Positions 44,120 to 48,693 of a DNA stretch of 48,693 bases are shown one piece after another (within the stretch, counting starts at the first letter, position 1; each line of letters starts with the position of its first letter). Where the stretch lies: assembly GCA_946552115.1 (NCBI GenBank), contig CAMNRH010000022.1:1-48693 (forward strand), read 5' to 3'. The DNA is from an uncultured Lachnospiraceae bacterium. GTDB taxonomy: Bacteria > Bacillota > Clostridia > Lachnospirales > Lachnospiraceae. The notes under the pieces were generated by a model. That model made no database searches, had not been told where the DNA came from, and worked only from the letters and a program-made list of their open reading frames with translations. The translations under genes were made by a program, and so were the position numbers.

Positions 44120-44147
44120 ATCATAACATACCCTTAACATTTGTCAA
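44120..44147 (-). promoter_or_regulatory. Sigma-A promoter of the GH31 gene
   Basis: TTGACA (44142-44147), 16 bases, TATGAT (44120-44125) on the minus strand, 26 bases before the start codon. Confidence 0.82.
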
Positions 44148-44218
44148 TTACGAGGTGCGTTCTGAATATACCAGAAAGGGTTCCGTGTTTTGTTATGAAA
44201 AAAGAGGGAGGCGTTCCG

Positions 44219-45166
44219 CTATACCAGTCCCATGCTCTTTAACACGTACAGCCAGCCTGTCAGAGTGAAAGCGCTGAAAAGCGTTGTAAGCATAACTACT
44301 CCCGAGGACAATACGCCGTCATGTCCCATATTTTTTGCCATTACAAAGCTGGTTACCGTCGTTGCGGAGCCAAGCATAACCAGAATTGCCACCAGCTCCT
44401 CCCTCCGAAAGCCCATATAGACCGCCGCCGGAAGAAACAGGGCACAAAAGCCTACAAGCTTTATAAAGGCTGCCGTAACGGAGGGCCCGAGCTTCGCAGA
44501 TGCTTTCCTGAAATCAAAGGAGGCTCCCATAGCCATAAGGCCCAGCGGTGTTGCCGTCCCTGCAACATTCCCTGCCGCTTTATCCATAATGTAAGGAAGC
44601 GGAAGCTTAAGCGCCGACCAGATAAGTCCCGCCGCTATTCCCAGAATAATCGGATTCGTTACAATACCCTTCAATGTCCCTTTTAGCACTTTGCCGCCGC
44701 GGCTCTTTTCTTCGCCGTCTGGCAATGACAGTACGAGCACCGCCATAATATTATAAAGCGGCACGCTTCCGATAATCATAAGCGGCGCCATCCCCGCAGT
44801 GCCGTAAATATTCTGGATAAATGCAATACCAAGAAGCGCCGCACTGCTTCTGTAAGAGGCCTGTATAAATTCCCCTCTTATTGCTTTCTCTTTCCAGATA
44901 CAGGAGAGCCCTGCCGCTGCCCCGATACTTAAAATCGTCACAACAAAACAGAATACTACGAATTTTGTATTCCATGCTTCCGCAAAATCTATCGCCGCCA
45001 AATCATGGAATAAAACAAGCGGCAGAGGAACCCGGAATACAAACCGATTCATCTTATCCGCGAAATTATCATCTATCCATCCTATTTTCCGCAGGAAAAG
45101 CCCCAATATCATTAGAAGAAATACCGGAACCGTTGCATTTAAGCTAAATATTAAATTCTCCGCCAA
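44219..45166 (-). CDS. AEC-family transporter
   Basis: This 315-aa membrane protein has about ten helices and matches the auxin-efflux-carrier (AEC/MleP-like) family: FLLMILGLFLRKIGWIDDNFADKMNRFVFRVPLPLVLF near the N-terminus, the middle GTLKGIVTNPIILGIAAG, and MLGSATTVTSFVMAKNMG near the C-terminus. Bacterial members move organic acids such as malate; the substrate here is unknown. The start is TTG at 45166 with AAAGGAG 11 bases upstream. It lies 28 bases after the glycosylase gene and is probably co-transcribed with it. Confidence 0.88.
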   Translation of the reverse strand: MAENLIFSLNATVPVFLLMILGLFLRKIGWIDDNFADKMNRFVFRVPLPLVLFHDLAAIDFAEAWNTKFVVFCFVVTILSIGAAAGLSCIWKEKAIRGEFIQASYRSSAALLGIAFIQNIYGTAGMAPLMIIGSVPLYNIMAVLVLSLPDGEEKSRGGKVLKGTLKGIVTNPIILGIAAGLIWSALKLPLPYIMDKAAGNVAGTATPLGLMAMGASFDFRKASAKLGPSVTAAFIKLVGFCALFLPAAVYMGFRREELVAILVMLGSATTVTSFVMAKNMGHDGVLSSGVVMLTTLFSAFTLTGWLYVLKSMGLV

Positions 45167-45194
45167 GTCAAAACCGCTCCTTTCACGTAAGCTT

Positions 45195-45704
45195 TTACAA
45201 ATACTGTCTGATTACAGAATACGCCTGGTACAGCTCCTCGTAGGATACCGTACAATTTGCCGGGCTGGTCGAGGGAAGTGTAACCGCCTCCATCCCGGTT
45301 TTCAGATAACAATACCGCTTATATAGCTGTGCGGCCTTTGTCCCTGTCGCAAATACTGCCTGTATATCCGCCGTCCTTAAAATCTTTCTCATATCGTTGG
45401 GAATGGGATTCCGGATACTGCTGTCGTCCGCACCCCTGATTTCACATCCGGCCAGCACATCCCATACGGCAATGTGATTCCGAAGTGCAAAGGCTATCTT
45501 ATCCGCCCTTGTCCCGGGCAGCTCTTCCCCGCACACATCCGATATTACTTTCCAAAAACGGTTGCGCGGATGCCCGTAATAAAATCCGGTCTCTCTTGAT
45601 TTCGGCGACGGCATCGTACCGAGCATGAGAACCCGTGAACGGCCGTCGTAAATCGGTTTAAAATTATGTATGACATACTCCGCTTTATTTTGCACCCCTG
45701 ACAT
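45195..45704 (-). CDS. DNA-deoxyinosine glycosylase (UDG superfamily)
   Basis: This 169-aa base-excision-repair enzyme belongs to the hypoxanthine-DNA glycosylase branch of the uracil-DNA glycosylase superfamily. Motif 1 is LGTMPSPKSRE, the RNRFWKVI segment follows, and motif 2 is LPSTSPAN. It removes deaminated adenine (hypoxanthine) from DNA. The start at 45704 has AGAGGAA upstream. The longer open frame to 45782 includes the promoter itself (its first codon is the -35 element), so the extra 26 residues are not translated. Confidence 0.9.
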   Translation of the reverse strand: MSGVQNKAEYVIHNFKPIYDGRSRVLMLGTMPSPKSRETGFYYGHPRNRFWKVISDVCGEELPGTRADKIAFALRNHIAVWDVLAGCEIRGADDSSIRNPIPNDMRKILRTADIQAVFATGTKAAQLYKRYCYLKTGMEAVTLPSTSPANCTVSYEELYQAYSVIRQYL

Positions 45705-45752
45705 CTGTAATTCCTCTTTTCCTTTTTTATTCAACCGCAAATGACTGTATTC

Positions 45753-45782
45753 AGTATAAGCTTTTTGGAGAAAAGCTGTCAA
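45753..45782 (-). promoter_or_regulatory. Sigma-A promoter of the glycosylase-AEC operon
   Basis: TTGACA (45777-45782), 18 bases, TATACT (45753-45758) on the minus strand. Confidence 0.82.
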
Positions 45783-45807
45783 CCGTACCCTTTTAATACA
45801 TTTTTAA

Positions 45808-45836
45808 TTGTAACTTTGCCATAAATATGATAGAAT
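45808..45836 (+). promoter_or_regulatory. Sigma-A promoter of the hydE leader
   Basis: TTGTAA (45808-45813), 17 bases, TAGAAT (45831-45836). Transcription should start near 45843, about 150 bases before hydE. Confidence 0.7.
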
Positions 45837-45875
45837 GTACTACAATAAAAAACGTTCTAATCACAAAGGTTATCT

Positions 45876-45975
45876 CCCTGCGTGAAAAGGCGTACAGATT
45901 ATATCAGAAAAGCATGCCGGAATTATTCCACCTGCTTTTTTGATGTCCTGACGCCGCATGGGTCAGGATTTTTTT
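45876..45975 (+). ncRNA. Structured leader of hydE with competing terminator
   Basis: The transcript can fold into one long imperfect hairpin. The outer helix is CCCTGCG (45876-45882) with GCATGGG (45956-45962); the next is GGCGTACAG (45889-45897) with CTGACGCC (45948-45955). A 12-bp helix follows (45903-45914 with 45933-45944), then GGAA-TTA-TTCC. The 3' strand of the outer part overlaps a strong terminator, TCCTGAC (45946-45952) with GTCAGGA (45962-45968) and T7 after it. The two folds exclude each other, as in riboswitches and attenuators. I recognise no known riboswitch family in it. It could instead be an independent small RNA. Confidence 0.6.
45946..45975 (+). terminator. Intrinsic terminator 18 bases before hydE
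   Basis: A 7-bp stem (45946-45952 with 45962-45968), a 9-base loop and seven T. Confidence 0.82.
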
Positions 45976-45993
45976 ATTTATGGACGGTATACT

Positions 45994-47049
45994 ATGAAAA
46001 ACCACATGGAATTACAACAACTCATTGACAAATTACATAAAGAGAGAAGCCTCTTAAAAGAAGAATGGACTGCCCTTATATCCGGCAGGACTCCCGAGCT
46101 TTCCGAGTATTTATTCCTGCTTGCCAGAGAGGAAAGAAAACGGTATTACGGAACAGACGTCTATATCCGCGGATTAATTGAATTCACTAATTACTGCAGA
46201 AACGACTGCCTCTACTGCGGGATCAGGAAGAGCAATTCCCATGCTCGCCGTTACCGGCTAAGTGAAGAGGATATTCTGTCCTGCTGCCGCACCGGCTATT
46301 CCCTCGGTTTCCGTACCTTTGTGCTGCAGGGCGGCGAGGACGGATATTATACGGATGAGCGCATGGTTCATCTGATTCATTTAATTAAAAGACAATATCC
46401 TGACTGTGCCCTTACTCTGTCTATCGGCGAAAAATCTTTCGAGAGCTACAAACGCTTTTTCGATGCCGGGGCGGACCGATATCTGTTGAGACACGAAACC
46501 GCTGATTTTTCACATTATAAAAGTCTCCATCCCCCCGCGCTCTGCGCGGAGACGCGTCAGGAATGCCTGTGGAATCTAAAAAAAATCGGTTACCAGACCG
46601 GCACCGGCTTTATGGTCGGTTCCCCGCACCAGACGGCAGAACATCTGGCGGAGGATATGCTGTTTATAAAACGGCTGAATCCGCATATGGCAGGCATCGG
46701 CCCGTTTATTCCGCATCATGATACGCCGTTTTCCGGCGAGCCTGCCGGAACGCTTGAGCTTACTCTTTTTATGCTGGGGCTTTTAAGACTGATGCTTCCT
46801 AAGGTTCTGCTGCCTGCCACAACAGCTCTTGGAACGATTGCCGGAAACGGGCGGGAGCTCGGAATCCTCGCAGGCGCCAATGTGGTAATGCCCAATTTAT
46901 CGCCGGCCGGTGTCCGCAGGGACTACAGCCTGTATGACAACAAAATATGTACCGGGGACGAGGCGGCAGAATGCAGAACACACCTGGAAAAACGAATCGC
47001 CTCCACCGGCTGCCGCATCGTAACCGCACGGGGAGATTCTAAAATATAA
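45994..47049 (+). CDS. hydE: [FeFe]-hydrogenase maturase HydE (radical SAM)
   Basis: This 351-aa radical-SAM enzyme has the cluster motif CRNDCLYC (Cys68, Cys72, Cys75) within IEFTNYCRNDCLYCGIR, followed by TFVLQGGEDGYYTD and MAGIGPFIPHHDTPF, all typical of HydE. HydE helps build the dithiomethylamine-bridged di-iron subcluster of [FeFe]-hydrogenase. The ATG at 45994 was chosen; the ATG at 45958 lies inside the terminator hairpin. The ribosome binding site is weak (GGACGG). It is followed by hydG; no hydF is in the window, so it is probably elsewhere. Confidence 0.95.
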   Translation: MKNHMELQQLIDKLHKERSLLKEEWTALISGRTPELSEYLFLLAREERKRYYGTDVYIRGLIEFTNYCRNDCLYCGIRKSNSHARRYRLSEEDILSCCRTGYSLGFRTFVLQGGEDGYYTDERMVHLIHLIKRQYPDCALTLSIGEKSFESYKRFFDAGADRYLLRHETADFSHYKSLHPPALCAETRQECLWNLKKIGYQTGTGFMVGSPHQTAEHLAEDMLFIKRLNPHMAGIGPFIPHHDTPFSGEPAGTLELTLFMLGLLRLMLPKVLLPATTALGTIAGNGRELGILAGANVVMPNLSPAGVRRDYSLYDNKICTGDEAAECRTHLEKRIASTGCRIVTARGDSKI

Positions 47050-47100
47050 ATATACATTAGGGAACTACATGATACATTACAGGTACTGCAGCATGAATAC

Positions 47101-47126
47101 TGTAATACTACAATGTAATACTACAA
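47101..47126 (+). repeat. Tandem 13-bp repeat before hydG
   Basis: TGTAATACTACAA occurs twice without a gap, ending just before the hydG ribosome binding site. Just upstream TTACAG and CTGTAA form a spaced inverted repeat (about 47077-47106). Confidence 0.85.
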
Positions 47127-47143
47127 AAGGAGGTTTTATAAAC

Positions 47144-48565
47144 ATGTATGACGTAAACTCAAAACACGCGGAGGATTTTATCAATCACGAAGAAATTCTT
47201 GACACCTTATCCTATGCAGACGAAAACAAAAACAATATTCCGCTGATTGAAGCATTGATTGAAAAAGCCGCGCTTCAAAAAGGGCTGTCCCACCGGGAGG
47301 CGTCTGTTCTTCTTGCCTGTCAGGATGACAATCTCAACGAAAAAATCTTCCGTCTCGCAGAACAGATTAAAAAGGATTTTTACGGGAACCGCATTGTCCT
47401 TTTTGCACCGCTCTATCTGTCCAACTACTGTATCAACGGCTGTACCTATTGTCCGTACCATTTAAAAAACAGGCATATTCCACGCAAAAAGCTTTCTCAG
47501 GAGGATATCCGGCGCGAGGTCATCGCCCTTCAGGATATGGGCCACAAAAGGCTGGCATTAGAGGCAGGAGAAGACCCTGTTCACAATACAATGGAATACT
47601 ATCTGGATTCCATCAAAACGATTTACAGCATTAAGCATAAGAACGGAGCTATCCGCCGCGTCAATATCAATATCGCGGCCACAACTATAGACAATTACCG
47701 TCTCCTTAAGGAGGCTGAGGTTGGAACCTACATATTATTTCAGGAAACCTACCATAAGGAAAGCTATCTTTCTCTTCATCCAACCGGGCCAAAGCACGAT
47801 TATGACTATCACACAGAGGCAATGGACAGGGCAATAGAGGGCGGCATTGACGACGTCGGCATCGGAGTCTTATTCGGGCTTGACAAATACCGCTACGAGT
47901 TCGCGGGACTTCTTATGCACGCGGAGCACTTAGAGGCTGCTTTCGGCGTAGGCCCCCATACCATCAGCGTTCCAAGACTCCGCAACGCCGATGATATCGA
48001 TGCGGACTCATTTACAAACGGTATTGACGACGATACCTTTGCCAAAATCGTGGCATGTATCCGAATCGCCGTGCCATATACCGGTATGATTATATCCACA
48101 AGAGAAAGTCAGAACGTCCGCGAACGTGTTCTTCACCTCGGTATCTCCCAAATCAGCGGAGGCTCCAGAACAAGCGTAGGCGGCTACTGTGAGCCGGAGC
48201 CGGAGAATGAAAAATCCGAGCAGTTTGATGTCATCGACAGCCGTACATTGGATGAGGTCGTCCGCTGGCTTATGGAAATGGACTATATTCCAAGCTTTTG
48301 TACCGCATGCTACCGCGAGGGCAGAACCGGGGACCGGTTTATGTCCTTATGTAAAAGCGGTCAAATTCAAAACTGCTGCCACCCGAATGCACTGATGACC
48401 CTTCAGGAATATCTGATGGATTACGCCTCCCCTGCCACACGCGCAGCCGGAGAAAAAATCATAGATAAAGAAGTACTTAACGTCCCGAATGAAAAAGCCC
48501 GGACAGTCGTACTCGAAAATCTGAAGCTGATACGTGAAAACAACCGGAGAGACTTCCGGTTTTAA
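47144..48565 (+). CDS. hydG: [FeFe]-hydrogenase maturase HydG (radical SAM)
   Basis: This 473-aa tyrosine lyase cleaves tyrosine to make the CO and CN ligands of the hydrogenase H-cluster. The N-terminal radical-SAM motif is CINGCTYC (Cys96, Cys100, Cys103). The C-terminal auxiliary-cluster motif is Cys-x2-Cys-x22-Cys, beginning at FCTACYREG and ending at NCCHPNA. Both are complete. AAAGGAGG lies ten bases upstream of the ATG at 47144; the longer open frame lacks a site. It is the second gene after hydE, separated by 94 bases. Confidence 0.97.
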   Translation: MYDVNSKHAEDFINHEEILDTLSYADENKNNIPLIEALIEKAALQKGLSHREASVLLACQDDNLNEKIFRLAEQIKKDFYGNRIVLFAPLYLSNYCINGCTYCPYHLKNRHIPRKKLSQEDIRREVIALQDMGHKRLALEAGEDPVHNTMEYYLDSIKTIYSIKHKNGAIRRVNINIAATTIDNYRLLKEAEVGTYILFQETYHKESYLSLHPTGPKHDYDYHTEAMDRAIEGGIDDVGIGVLFGLDKYRYEFAGLLMHAEHLEAAFGVGPHTISVPRLRNADDIDADSFTNGIDDDTFAKIVACIRIAVPYTGMIISTRESQNVRERVLHLGISQISGGSRTSVGGYCEPEPENEKSEQFDVIDSRTLDEVVRWLMEMDYIPSFCTACYREGRTGDRFMSLCKSGQIQNCCHPNALMTLQEYLMDYASPATRAAGEKIIDKEVLNVPNEKARTVVLENLKLIRENNRRDFRF

Positions 48566-48572
48566 GCCAGTC

Positions 48573-48693
48573 GGGGGGGGGGGGGGGGTTTTAAAAAAAA
48601 AAAACACCACCAAAAAAAAAAAGAAAGAAAAAAATAAAAACAAACCCCCCCCCCCCCACACCAACAGGAAAGTTTTTGAGAAAAAAAAAAACG
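48573..48693. other. Homopolymer-rich end, probable assembly artefact
   Basis: After the hydG stop the sequence changes abruptly to long runs of G, A and C with hardly any mixed sequence. This is unlike any other part of the window and looks like low-quality read ends at a contig border. No terminator or gene can be called here. Confidence 0.85.

Noticed and set aside
45705-45782. Longer N-terminus of the DNA glycosylase
   Set aside because: The region contains the gene's own -35 and -10 elements; an internal ATG with AGAGGAA fits the family start.
45914-45943. Possible leader peptide MPELFHLLF upstream of hydE
   Set aside because: No ribosome binding site, and its codons coincide with the long helix of the leader; amino-acid attenuation is a poor fit for hydE.
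45958-45993. Earlier ATG for HydE
   Set aside because: It lies in the loop of the terminator hairpin and adds residues unlike the family.
1-48693. CRISPR arrays, tRNA/rRNA genes, prophage or insertion sequences
   Set aside because: No regularly spaced repeats, cloverleaf-like genes, transposase or phage structural genes were recognised.

Overview
The window is chromosomal DNA from an anaerobic, endospore-forming Firmicute, most likely a gut Lachnospiraceae (Blautia/Dorea/Ruminococcus-like). The evidence is two complete sporulation operons (spoIIAA-AB-sigF and spoVAA-AE), [FeFe]-hydrogenase maturases HydE and HydG, a rubredoxin, a T-box-controlled valS and a GH31 alpha-glucosidase of the type known from Blautia obeum. 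No tRNA, rRNA, CRISPR array, prophage or intact insertion sequence was seen.

Layout. (1) 1-2480 is AT-rich accessory DNA made mostly of broken genes: a Fic gene that has lost its catalytic motif, an intact class III Fic protein, and an unrecognised gene split by an in-frame stop. (2) 2690-9200 holds housekeeping genes: rhamnulose-1-phosphate aldolase, a methyltransferase, rubredoxin, a HAD phosphatase behind a 53-aa ORF, an L,D-transpeptidase, and an ECF sigma/anti-sigma pair with a good candidate autoregulatory promoter. (3) 9290-17490 holds a Ca-type P-type ATPase, a MacB-like ABC transporter operon with a large surface adaptor protein, and a Na/Pi cotransporter. (4) 17580-22370 is the sporulation block. 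spoIIA ends with sigF; 76 bases later a near-consensus sigma-G type promoter starts a 57-aa membrane-protein gene followed by spoVAA-AB-AC-AD-AE. Two 45-bp direct repeats sit between spoVAD and spoVAE. (5) 22490-30720 is a minus-strand run from a T-box leader: valS, an LtaS-like membrane sulfatase, folC, a 45-aa ORF and a TPR membrane protein. (6) 30760-42135 is a peptide-utilisation cluster. An opp-type transporter, an M29 aminopeptidase, a putative glycosidase and the solute-binding lipoprotein form one minus-strand operon. It diverges from a FadR/GntR-type regulator and a PepV dipeptidase. A TGGT-N3-ACCA palindrome lies just downstream of the opp promoter. (7) 42130-45840 holds the alpha-glucosidase, an AEC-family transporter and a DNA-deoxyinosine glycosylase. 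(8) 45800-48565 holds hydE and hydG. Before hydE lies a leader with its own promoter, a long imperfect hairpin and a strong terminator whose arms compete with that hairpin. The last ~120 bases are homopolymer-rich and look like a sequencing or assembly artefact.

The two most interesting items are the hydE leader RNA, which looks like an undescribed riboswitch or attenuator, and the peptide cluster, whose embedded glycosidase suggests import and dismantling of glycosylated peptides. All assignments come from reading the sequence and recalling protein families; no database search was run.
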